DNA of 64,000 bases from Imbricaverruca yamaguchii. Taxonomy: Eukaryota > Arthropoda > Thecostraca > Neoverrucidae. Position numbers and translations under genes: made by a program. How positions within the stretch are numbered: the stretch's first letter is position 1; the number at the start of each line of letters is the position of its first letter. Below, piece by piece: positions 22,651-34,189 of the stretch. Under the pieces are notes generated by a model. It was not told where the DNA came from, did no database searches, and saw nothing but the letters and a program-made list of their open reading frames with translations. The DNA lies in assembly GCA_034440575.1 (NCBI GenBank), contig JAOTOL010001656.1, positions 1,901,501 to 1,965,500 on the forward strand. The letters run 5' to 3'.

Positions 22651-23900
22651 ACGTTCAATCATTGTACACACGCCGGACCTCCGACACCTTCGAAATTATT
22701 TCAATATCTCAACATTATGATACCGTACGGCAAGCCACCACAAATTACACACACATAATGCAAATTGAAGCCATAGCCACGAAACGCGAGGACTCTGAAA
22801 GCTAAACGAACCTTTGACCTTGAGGCATGATCTGACATGTCCCGGGTTGAAATGTTACTCGAGGGTTGCCCACGGGCATTCTCTTGATGTCAAACATGGG
22901 TAGCTTTGGGAGAAAGCGAAGAAACGCGGGGCGATCGAAGAAATGAGTTGGACCTTTGACTTTGAAAATGAATGTGATTTCTGGACAATTTGCTAGAGCA
23001 CCATTGACATATCCCTGTTTGAAATGTTACTCGAGATCTACCATGGGATGTTGCTTGATACAAGATGTGGGTAGGTTAGGGCGAATACAAAAATGCGAGG
23101 CGACCAAAGAAATCGGTATGACCTTAGCAATTAGTTATAATGTGTCACATTATAATGCGGCACGAGTCACGTCGAATGACACCCACTTGGTGCAAATTGA
23201 ACCCATAGTGACGAATCGTGGGGACTTCGAAAAATTCAAATAGCTTTGACCATGAGGTTTGACTGTCATATCCGGTTTAAAAATGTTACTCGGTAGTTCA
23301 CCATGGGCTGTCACTTGACATACATTGTTACGATTGTCCATTCGTTGTCATGAATGACATCCATTTTCTGCGAATAGCGACGCAACGCGAGAACATCGAA
23401 GAACTTAATGAAACCTTTGACCTTGACATCTTCCGGTGTGAAATGTTACTCGAGCGTTCACGACATGTTATTGCTTGATACCAAATTTGGACAAGTTTGA
23501 GAGAAAGCGGAAAAAATCGGCGATATAAGTATCAGCTTGACCTTTGTCCTCGACAAATAATTCGGTTGCTTAGTTTTCTGATACTGCATAACAAGACACG
23601 TCGAATGACGCTCATTTCATGGAAATTAAAGCTATAGTAACCGAACTTCGCGTTCGGTCGATATTACTTCAATAACGCCATCTAATAAATGAAGGTAACC
23701 TTTGACCTAGAAGTTTGACGTTGACATGTACCGACATGAAATGTTGCAGTATGGTTCACCCACCACAGGCTATTACTTGATACCAAATCTGGGCAGGTTT
23801 GGGTGAAAACGAATATAAAATTGGAGGCGACCGAAGAAACTGGCTTACGCTGAACCTTAACCGCTAAAGTGGTAATGCGAGACCTATGTAGCTCCTTCTA
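22651..23900. repeat. Degenerate ~430 bp tandem repeat, ~2.5-3 copies
   Basis: GAAATGTTACTCGAG anchors occur near 22849, 23019, 23283 (one change) and 23440, with a decayed one near 23738, giving alternating ~170 and ~260 bp spacings. Other phrases recur once per ~430 bp in the same order: GCAAATTGAASCCATAG, CACGTCGAATGACRC and ACCTTTGACCTTGA. It is an old two-part higher-order repeat or a decayed dispersed element; no open frame spans it. Confidence 0.75.
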
Positions 23901-24371
23901 GCGTGTTCAGTGTTAATTGATTCGAACGATCATAAATCCGTCGCTGAATGCCGACGCCAATACAAATTCGCCTCCGGCGAACTCGTCGCTGAATGCGAAT
24001 ACGAATACGACGTTAACTTGACGTACGTGCCCAAGGCTCCTCATGCCTTCCCTCAGTGGTCTCACAGATACCCAAGAACACCCAGAGTCGCATTTGTTCA
24101 AGATACATATATTGATATGAACAGGGTAATGCGACCTAAGACGTATAATGCCTAGCGATAATGAGATGTGTTGCCTATCAGAGCACAATGTTTAACTCAA
24201 GCGAAAACAGAAGATGGTCAATGTTGATGTTATTTAAGAATGGCCTGGAAGCGGAAAGTTATAACGTTTACTGATTTACTGTTTGGAGACTTTGTGACGA
24301 CAGATAGCATGTGAAGGTAGTTTATTGGCCATATCGGCTTTTAGTATTTTTGGTGATTCTCTTGCGTATAT
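23901..24371. other. No gene seen
   Basis: A short imperfect repeat (GTCGCTGAATGCSRA) at 23941 and 23988 is the only structure noticed. Confidence 0.4.
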
Positions 24372-24393
24372 ATTTTGACTATATAGTCAAAAT
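24372..24393. repeat. 22 bp perfect palindrome
   Basis: ATTTTGACTAT is followed immediately by its exact reverse complement. AT-rich sequence surrounds it. Such sites can be transposon target palindromes or cruciform nuclei; no element edge is identified. Confidence 0.9.
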
Positions 24394-24493
24394 CTATATA
24401 GATGATTAAGTAAAAATTTTTGGCGATGACACTCAGATAGCGAGGTTTAGGGGACACGAAAAAATTGGGTGTGGACAAATCGCTACTTCTCAG

Positions 24494-25393
24494 AAATTGT
24501 GGGGGGGGGGGGGAAATGTCCCCACCCCAGCCCCCAATCGTCACACCCATGACTGACACGACACAGTTCATCACGACACGATGTGTGACATGACGTGGTG
24601 TGTGACCGCGACACGACACGATGTGTGACATGACGTGGTGTGTGACCGCGACACGACACCATGTGTGACACGATGTGTGGTGTGTGACCGCGACACGACA
24701 CGATGTGTGATATGACGTGATGTGTGACCGCGACACGACACGATGTGTGATATGACGTGGTGTGTGACCGCGACACGATACGATGTGTGATATGACGTGA
24801 TGTGTGACCGCGACACGACACGATGTGTGACATGACGTGGTGTGTGACCGCGACACGACACGATGTGTGACATAACGTGGTGTGTGACCGCGACACGACA
24901 CGATGTGTGATATGACGTGATGTGTGACCGCGACACGACACGATGTGTGACATGACGTGGTGTGTGACCGCGACACGACACGATGTGTGATATGACGTGA
25001 TGTGTGACCGGGACACGACACGATGTGTGACATGACGTGGTGTGTGACCGCGACATGACACGATGTGTGACATGACGTGATGTGTGACCGCGACACGGCA
25101 CGATGTGTGACATGACGTGATGTGTGACCGCGACACGACACGATGTGTGATATGACGTGGTGTGTGACCGGGACACGACACGATGTGTGACATGACGTGG
25201 TGTGTGACCGCGACATGACACGATGTGTGATATGACGTGATGTGTGACCGCGACACGGCACGATGTGTGACGTGACGTGATGTGTGACCGCGACATGACG
25301 TGATGTGTGACCGCGACACGACACGATGTGTGACATGACGTAATGTGTGACCGGGACATGACGTGATGTGTGACCGGGACATGACTCGGTGTG
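24494..25393. repeat. 40 bp minisatellite, ~21 copies, preceded by G run
   Basis: Unit GTGTGACCGCGACACGACAC then GATGTGTGACATGACGTGRT repeats at 40 bp from about 24547; a 14 bp G run precedes it near 24500. GTGTGAC pairs with GTCACAC-like positions weakly. Frames on the minus strand stay open across the array (up to 331 codons, rich in His/Ser/Thr) in three different phases, because 40 bp cycles the frame; not coding. Confidence 0.96.
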
Positions 25394-25779
25394 TCACAAT
25401 ATGGCCATTACTTTCATTCCAATATCGTCATCTAGATGTGCGAAGTATTTCACAAGCGCATTGGTGTTCATCCAGTGTTCAATAAATTAGTTGTAATCGC
25501 AAAATTTTAATCGTATGGTATTTACCAGTATGGACCTTGGGCTCACTACATGAAGCGCGCACTTGGCAGCAACATGACATCCGGGTGGCAAAATACGCAT
25601 CATTCACTTACAAATGCCTCTTTCTAGCAACGCACCAACGAGGCCCCGATCATCATGACATCCGGTTGGCTGTTGATATTGAACTTCAGCTAGGTCTATG
25701 GTCAGACATTTCACTACCAGTGCCGTAGCCACGAATGAGGGGAAAAGATGGCAGCCACTGCCCCTCCCTCACCTGTAGG
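25394..25779. other. No gene seen
   Basis: ATGACATCCGGKTGGC occurs twice (25574 and 25656). Otherwise nothing recognised. Confidence 0.4.
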
Positions 25780-26225
25780 ATTGGAGGGGGTCCCGGACTG
25801 ATGGAAATTGTCCGGACCGCTGAAAAGAATCCCAGTCAACGGAGAATGCCCTCGGGAAGGTATGGATGATCCTTAGTTGTGCTAACGTGAAGGCATTCTA
25901 GATCGACAGAGGGGATTCCGAGCCAATATGAATGACCCCTCACCTGATGGAGATGGCCCAATAGTTTGCAAAGGGGCCTGCAACTGGCGGGAAAGGACCC
26001 TCGGTCGTCCAAGAGGACCGCTGAGGCGGCGGAGGTTGCCCTAGTTGCCGGAGAGGACATCAGGCCGTCAGAAATAATCCTGTGGCCAACAGATGGGCCC
26101 CGAGCCGTGCAAGGACCACTGGCCTGATCGAGGGGATCCGAGCTGTTAAAAAAGCGGTCCCGGCCTGACAAAGATTTGGATCCCCGGCTGCATCGGCGGG
26201 GTTCCCAGCTTCGGCGGTGTCCCGC
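25780..26225. repeat. Decayed ~20 bp tandem repeat (first locus)
   Basis: Phrases of the form CCCTNRGCCGTC-AAGAGG follow one another every 19-22 bp for about 400 bp (for example GACCCTCGGTCGTCCAAGAG, GACCGCTGAGGCGGCGGAGG). Units share only a core, so this is an ancient array. The same pattern appears at 28.6-30.1 kb. Confidence 0.7.
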
Positions 26226-28559
26226 CCAGAGGTGAAAAAAACCGGCTACTCGGCCACGAGCGTGAGTGACAGATATATGAAAAATATCTCCGGTTGTGGT
26301 GACAACCTACGGTATCATATCATTGCGTATGGATTGTATTTATCATCAGGCCGCTTTTCCTCTTAACATACCCAGTCAATTTGTATTTTCTAACAATACA
26401 GACATATACGTACTCAGCTTGTTTCAGTGCATGTATCAGAAGCGTACAGAAACAATTTAGTAGCTACGGTCGAGAGGACAGAGGGGAGGGGGGTTGAAAA
26501 AACTGTACCACTCGTGGCAAAGTCCATAGGTTTTAACATTGCCGTGGCAAGCCTGTCACCTACGAACTGTCCCGTCGCCGTCCAGAGATTGAGCCCGACG
26601 CAACAGTTCCGTTTTCCAGCGCAGTTTGTGGCGTGTGGCACGGCTCACATCACAGGCAACGAGATATGGCTGACATCACGTGAAAGCTCCAAATGTTGGC
26701 TATCCGTCTGGCACAATTTCGTTGCGGTCGGGTCGACGTGTTGCGCGTGCACGTCACCGAGGTCCTGAGAGAACGGGTGTCCGGTGATTGACCGGTCGCC
26801 CATAGCAATAGCATGTAAAACTGAGATTTTGCGTTCAGAAAATCACCAATTTTAGCGCTCCCCATCGACCCGATTCAAACCGCAATATCTCGACAACCAA
26901 TGGACCGATTGACACCAAACCAACACCTCAGTATTGCCACGACAATTGTCAACATCGTCGTGACAACCGTTTCCGAATCACGCGCCATGCGCACGCGAGG
27001 GGGGGGGGGTGAAAAGCGGAAGCGACGGTTTTGGGCGTTTTTCACGATTTGGTCTGGTTCTCGGAAACGGCTAACCTTAGCGACATGCCGTCACCTTCAC
27101 ATCATGGCTCCATGTACCGACTATAATTTTCAAATTTACGATCAGTGGCTGCAGAGTGTGCGGGCGCAGTCATCGTGACACGGGCTGCACGTGTTTCAGT
27201 CCGTGAAAAAGGCTCCGCTTTCCACTGTCTCCACACCACTGTCGAATGACAATTCGTGGAGAAAGTTGTACATGCGGATAGCCCCACTCTTTGTGATGCT
27301 CACACGTCTTTCGGATTTTATCCATCACCAATACTTTTGTTGTAATCGTTGATGCCCGCAACCGTTACCAGGCGTCACTTTCGGCAATCTCAAGCGGCGG
27401 ACGGGCGGAACAGTATCCCGTCACCTTCCAGAGACTGAATCCGACGCAACAGTTCCGTTTTCCGGCGCAGTTTGTTTTCAAAGCTAGTTTCAGTGTGCAC
27501 GTATCTACCTAATAACTACTAGTTATTAGGTAGAGTTGGTAGTTATTAACTACCAAGGCGCTGTTGAAGCTGAACTTGTGTATGTTTGCGTAGGGGGTGT
27601 TTCGTCTCTGAGAGACAAGAGTCATGACAAGTATTGCAAACATGGTCTTATGTTTCATGTTGGCCGCGACAAATATTATTTTATCTCCAGGAATTCTTCC
27701 ACTCCATTTGTCCAAAAGAGGAATTGAGTCTGACAATGATTGCGATCTCCTTGATGTTTGGTCATGATCATGGGAGCATTAAACACGGAGCATGACTGTG
27801 AAAAGTGCGAAAATAGTTATTTTTGATGACAGAAACAAATCACATCATTCTCCAACTTGGAATGCAACACAGTTTTCCTCTCATAATCCAGGATTCAGAT
27901 TAGAAGAAAAGTCCTCAAAGTCCTCTGCTCTATGCCAACCTGTCATGCCATATAATTTTCCTCTCCGATTCCAGAATTCCAAGACAAACCCAACCTTGGT
28001 CATATCTGACTGAAGTGACACTTCTCTCGTTTCTCAGTCTAACATATTATTTCAGCCCTTTTCCCACGCTGCAGACTTCTGTAATCCTTATCATGATAAC
28101 AAATGTTTTGGTTCTTCCAATATGAGCCCTTATTTTAATAATTTCATCTGGTCACTTCCACGGGTTTTATTTATTTGTGTCATGGCCTATGTTTTACGAT
28201 AAGCAGAACTTGCTGCATTGACCAAGAGGTTTTGAAAAATAAATTACTTCAAACTAATGCAAAATATGACCTATGACACTCTGCCCCTGATATTGGTGCT
28301 ATATTGACTTCCTTATTGTACAAGGGAATTCAATTTGTATTGGCTAATTTCATTTTCAATGAGTCATTCGATTTGGAGAACAGCATATTTTAATACCATG
28401 TGTATTCGCATGATTAGGATGATGTGACCATTGATTCCCCTCAGAAATGCTTATTTTTAGTTAGAAAGCAAAAGAACATACTATTATTGTTTAATATATA
28501 AAATAGTCTGGCCTGGTTTACCATACCTCAGCCTGGTGGTGTTAGATATTCTGTAGGTG
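26226..28559. other. No gene; two-copy direct repeat and a short palindrome
   Basis: 26572-26630 and 27419-27476 are near copies (both contain CCGACGCAACAGTTCCGTTT). Related TTTCAGTG-phrases occur at 26423 and 27488. The perfect 13 bp-arm palindrome at 27505-27533 is listed separately. The remaining AT-rich sequence to 28559 shows nothing recognisable. Confidence 0.5.
27505..27533. repeat. 13 bp-arm palindrome
   Basis: CTACCTAATAACT, three bases, then its exact reverse complement. It lies about 30 bp after the end of the second copy of the direct repeat at 27419-27476. Confidence 0.9.
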
Positions 28560-30070
28560 ACAGGCTGGACACTTTTTTCACCTCTGGTCCCGCCGTCCCT
28601 GTGTCGGCTGAGAACGACCAACCCTGGATCGCTAGGGAGGGCCCCAATGCCGAAGAGAGGATCCCAGGCAATCGGAGAGGGCTCAGAGCCGGTATGAAGG
28701 GCCCCTGGGCCGACTGAGAACCAAAACCGCACAGAGGCCCCTTGCACGATAGAGGGAGGCCCAAACTTTTGAAAGAGAAAACTGTTCGGACGCAGTTTCC
28801 TGAGACGTGAAAGAGCGTCCCTGAGTCGGACGTGCAGGGTCAATGGGTCGGCTTCCGCTCAAGGCTGACAGCGGGCCTTAGGTCGATAAAGAGGTTCCTG
28901 AACTCCCGACACGATCCGGGCCGAAGCGAAGGGTTCTCGGCACCTCGTAAAGTGCCTCTGGGCACACGAAGAGGCTTCGGGCTGCTAAAAAAGCAGTGGC
29001 TTTTTCAAGGGGACTGGATTCGGCCATTTGACTCGGCAAGAGGGCACCTGCACCCTGCTGAGTCCAATGGGGACCTCCAGGCGATCGCTCTGGGCTATAT
29101 AACAATGGGCTAGGCTAGGCTCGGCTAGGCTCTGGGCTGATATAACCAAACATACTGAAGCGAGATTTTGAAGTTGAGAGCAGCCCCTAATGGACGAACA
29201 AAGTTCCCTGAGATAGAACAATTTCCTGTTGGCTGTTGATTGCTATTGAAAATACTGATGATCAACCTCAGAGCCATGTTCTTTAAACCACAAGAGTTGT
29301 CGATAACTGGGAAGGGCCCCTAGTAGCTCCAGAGGGCCTTTGAGGATAATAGAGCCCCTGAGAGCTAAGGGAAGTCCCTAAGGTTAACGATGGTTGTGAG
29401 AAATACTGAGGCCCTTCGCCACAGCTAGAAACCCCTTGAAGCTAGACAGGCTGTCAAGCACTGGAAAATGGTCCCCAAACAGCTGGGGAGTGCCCTCAAC
29501 CATTGGAGATGGTCGCTGAGCTCTAAAGAGGACTGGATTTGGATGCTCAAGAGACTTGGAAGATAAAGGGGAATAGGACCGTGGGATCTAAAGAGAGTCC
29601 CTAAGGGCTACCGATGCTGGTGAGAAATGTTGAGAGCCAGTTTTAGAGTTGGACTGTACTTCATAGTCTGAAAGGTTGTCTAGAACTGGGGAGGACCCCT
29701 GAGAGCTAGAGCGGGTCGGACTGTGATGCTCCTGGGGCTTGTGAAGAACATTGCGGAGGGACGAACGAAGCCACCTAAGAGCTACGGAGAGTTCCGAGAG
29801 CTGGCGTTGCGCTACCGGAAATTGTGAGGCCTGTCTCGGACCTGCATGATCCACCTGAAGGGTAAACAGGTTTATCAAGGGCTGGGAATGGTCCATGCAA
29901 GATGGAGAGGGCTCCTGTCGGATGAATAGGTCCCTGGAGAACCAGTGGGGACTGGACTGGTACGTTCCTGAGCTTTGGGATGGGCACCTGAGGAATCGTG
30001 GCCCACTGAAAGCTAAGAGAACTCTTGAGAACTGGCCAAGGGTGCGTGACTAGCCCCAGAGATAACATAT
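28560..30070. repeat. Decayed ~20 bp tandem repeat (second locus, 1.5 kb)
   Basis: Successive ~17-22 bp phrases resemble CCCTGRGCCG-nn-AGAGG: for example GATCCCAGGCAATCGGAGAG, GGCCCCTGGGCCGACTGAGA, and, further on, GCCCCTGAGAGCTAAGGG. A homogeneous purine-rich texture (GAG/GGG with GCC or GCT) persists for 1.5 kb. The pattern is clear by eye, but unit identity is low. It would be missed by a strict tandem-repeat finder. Confidence 0.65.
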
Positions 30071-30430
30071 CCGAGAAGGTGAAACAATGTGGGCCCCACC
30101 TTCATGAGTACCCTCCTCATTGAACTCTGCCTGAGCGTAGCGGATAAGATAAAGAAGCAAAGTTCATAATTAATCAAACTTCATATAGCATAGTTATATG
30201 TTCATTGACAAGAGTAATCGTATTTATATTCAAGCTAATAACATTCACGTTTGCATTGTAGATGTTTTAATGTCCCTTAATTTTCCGAAATACTATTTTT
30301 ATATTGGTTGTCGGGAGCGAAAAGCCTTGTTTTTCTGATCGCTACCGGACTGTTGAACCCAGATTATAGGTTTGGTATGCGCCACGCTAGCGCGGAGAGC
30401 CGTATTTCTTAGGCATTTAATCATCTGCCT

Positions 30431-30485
30431 ATGCACATACATACATACATACATACATACATACACACATATATACATAAACGCA
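30431..30485. repeat. (ACAT)n microsatellite
   Basis: Uninterrupted ACATACATAC repeats pass into CACACATATATACAT. Simple sequence only. Confidence 0.95.
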
Positions 30486-33400
30486 CACACATACATATAT
30501 CCGAGGGTTTCCAAAAAATAGTGGAGGGCGGTGGGGGCACTAAGTAGGTTGGAAACCTTCTTAAGATGTTCACCCCTGGGACGAACTCTTGGCTACGCCA
30601 GTGTGCACTAACACTGCAGACATTCGGAGCCCCTAGGCATGTGATCAGACATTCGGTGTCTTCATTTCATTTCGTATTCTACGGTCCGACACTTCCCCAT
30701 AAGCACGGGCCACTGAATATGAATCTACTAGAGTGGAATCTCCACTGTTTTAGCCGACAGTCCTTTCAAATAGGAAGACAGCCCCTTCAAGGAAGACGAC
30801 CATCGCTCAGCGTCGCGTGAGAAGCTTTTGTGGTGAGTTAATTGCGATTTCTATTACATTTGATGAGGAAGAGACTGCGAGGCATATAGTCATTTGACAC
30901 GAAGTATCACAGCGCGTGATGTGGCATCGGACGTTCAAACTGAAAGGCAGAGTCCGAACTTGTCTTTCCATCACTTCCCGTCGGTCCCAGAATGCTAAGG
31001 CCCTGGAGGGACAAGCTGTTGATTTGCGGCCCTCGGGAAAGAGGCTTTGCGGACGTCCTTACCTACATGCACATAGCGGTCTGATCGTGATCAGGGAATC
31101 ATATTAAAAATATATGTCAACTTCACGGCAACTATTCTTCCCAGGTTAGAACTTGAGTAAAAAATCAACCTTGGAACGTCTAAGTTTAACTAATGGACAT
31201 ACCCAAAGCAACATCGGGAAAAGTGGAAAATTCGGGTGGAGGTCAACGTCCCCTGTAGAGCATATAAATCAACAACTAATATTTTCCCCACATACACACA
31301 ATGAGCGGGAAACAAGTTGTTGAAAGCAGTTTCTTCAAGGCCATAGCGTTCCACGAACAGCCCGGGAGCGTCGTCAGGGAGCGCAGAACGCGCCCGCCTT
31401 ATCGGCGAAACATTTAACATTTGCTTCATGACCATGGCGCTGCATGGAGAGAAGTCACCTCAAATTCATAGTTCACCCCCACCCGTCACTGCCATCTTGC
31501 AATGCGGGTGGAACGTGCCAGTGGCACATAATCGGCTGCTCGGGGCGTCGCAGACCGTGACGTCGGTGAGCCGCGGCCTCCCCCCAGTGACGTCACGCTC
31601 TAGAATAGGAACGCGTACGTCAACGCAGTCACATGACATGCATTGTCACCTGACTTTCCTCACGCAGAGATTGAACTCACTGCGCCACGATGCGACGTGG
31701 CTATTAGCATTTTTATCATGAGCCATGATTGTGCATGCAGATAATTCCCCGTTTGAATAAAGAATAAATGATTAAGAATTAGAACGCCACCTCTTCTGCA
31801 GCGTTATGCATAATTAGAAGAGCGCATAAGTTATTGAAGGAGGGATGCATTTGAGTAATTTGAGCATGAAAAATGCGCCATCTGCGTTTGAACTTGACAA
31901 CTATTGTTGACTGTCAGCACGCTGCGCTGAAATTGTTGATGCAATTGTCATATCTGTGCACTGCGCCACAAATGAACGTTAATTATTTGTTCATGTGTCG
32001 TATTCTAGCGCATTTTTCTTCTCACAGGAACAGACAAAAAAATTGTAAGAACGCCAACATTGAGGAACTATTTGTGAAAACATTGGGGAAGTCTTGAATA
32101 TATTAACTGGCTCTCGGCAAGGCTTCACATCGCCCTTCGTACTCGGGCAGGGGCGGGTTTTCCCTCTCTTCAGGATCTCAAAAGCCATGACACACAAATA
32201 AAGGTGCTGTCAGCAGGGGGAGTTGTTTTATATACTTTTGAGGGGGCAAGTGTTGGTCCATCCAACACTTGCCCAACCAAACCAATTGAATGTTGGTTTG
32301 GCCCCAATAATTATAACCTGTAAAATGGGACCCTATGGAGTGTGCCCCCAGTCCATTTCGGCCTGTCCATTGCCTTAATATATTTTGCCCCACCCCCAAT
32401 CATTTTCAGAAGTAAACACCCGTGGCCGTCAAGCAGCCCCTCAGGATTTCGGATCAACACAATGATAATTTAATTGCTGTTTAAATATATGGCGCCGCTA
32501 CGAACACTGATGACGTCACAGATGACATGATTGAACGGCCGAGTGGTTCACTTTTTGGATGCTTTTCAAAATCACGTGCTTTGAAGCAAGAGGAAAAGGC
32601 ACATCGAATTGCTCTTTTATATAGGTTGGCTTTCATAATGTTCGAAAATTCAACTTTTAAATGAAAAAAATATCCGATTAGAAATGCAGGATATGTAGAA
32701 CCACACCTAAGGTATTATTTATATTTTAAGTAAATTGATCGATGCAGAGAAGTGAACGATTTGACGATATTTGTAAGTTGTGTCCTAAAATACAAATAAT
32801 GGTGAAAAATGTCGTCATAAAGGAATACAAATTCTGAAGAATTAGAGGTGACATTGCTGACACTTCTATTCAGAGAAGTAATCCTGGACAGTTTCATGCA
32901 ATTATCTGCATCCGAGAACGTGCTACATCTTATAGTTGCTGAGAGCTTACCTCACTTAGCTGGACGTAGGTGAGTGATCTTTAATTATCTGACACCAATT
33001 TGAAGGGAAAAATCGCATTGGGGAGAATGACATCCGATTTACCTATATCTAGGGGAACATTATATTTTTAGCATCGGGCCTCAATAAACATTGCTGCAAT
33101 AGTCTCGGGTTTGGGTCCTCGGGGGTTTTAACGCTTTGAAATCTAATTCTTTCCTTCGGTATATATTATTGTATTGTATACCTTCCGACGAGGTACATTC
33201 ATTTGAACACAATAACCAATGGTATTGGCGAGCACAGCCTTTGCGCATGCGTGTAAAATGGCAGGGACAGTCGCAAAATGGCGCTGTCTAGCACGGGCAC
33301 AGCATGCTGTTCAAGTCACAAACATGTTCCATTTTGGCGCTCTCCGATTCCCCTGACGCCCGACCGAGCCCATCGGTACCCATCAATCACTCCTGACCGG

Positions 33401-34156
33401 AGCAGAATGCACGCCGATTGTGTGGCCGGCTGCGTTGGCATGGCAACGGCCCTATTAGCGCTGACCGTCGCCGGCGGTCTTGTCACCGGCGACCCGGGCG
33501 ACGAGCGGTCGATTGTAATTTGATGGGCTGCTCGGTACTGGACATCCGTCGACACGTGGACAGGTTGATCTATCGTCGGCGGTGTGGTTTAAGCGATATT
33601 GCCAATTTCTGCGGTCACGTCGGATCTCCTGGGGATTCATGCTGCCTGCTTGCTAAGAGGAGCGGTGAGGCTTCTGAGGGGTTCCCCGAAATGTTAACAC
33701 TCGAAATGCAGCAAGCGACTTGGTAAAGGAACACTGATCAGCACAAATCCAAATCGAAATTGCCGTGCTAGGTCCAGTAATGAGGTTGTGATGTACCTTC
33801 CGGTTTGAATACGACCTGCTTGCACCATTCCCTTGACACCAGCGGTATTGTTAATAACCTATTCAACGGTTGTGGTCGACGTTCGGTTGGCATACACAAC
33901 TGTCACGAACGGTCCTGCCAAGTCGAATGACGAGCAGGCTCAACCTGCTGCAAACGCTGCCAGGACTGTCGTGTGAGACCATCTTTAAAAGTACACTTTT
34001 CAAATCTTGTCTCAGAATGTTGAGAAGTATCGATTATCGTGCCTATTACCACAATACCACTAAATCAGTGCACGTCGCCGTCCTGGTGGTGCATGCCTAC
34101 CGATCATAGTCACGGACGCACGGAGGCTGAATCGCCACTCCGACATCGCTCCCGCC

Positions 34157-34189
34157 AGAGGTCAGGTCAGGTCAGGTCAGGTCAGGTAG
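34157..34189. repeat. (AGGTC)n pentamer run
   Basis: GAGGTCAGGTCAGGTCAGGT continues for about six units. Overlapping AGGTCA half-sites arise as a by-product. Confidence 0.95.

Noticed and set aside
24341..25397. Minus-strand His/Ser/Thr-rich frames of 262-331 codons
   Set aside because: They arise in all three phases of a 40 bp repeat that lacks stop words; no coding constraint.
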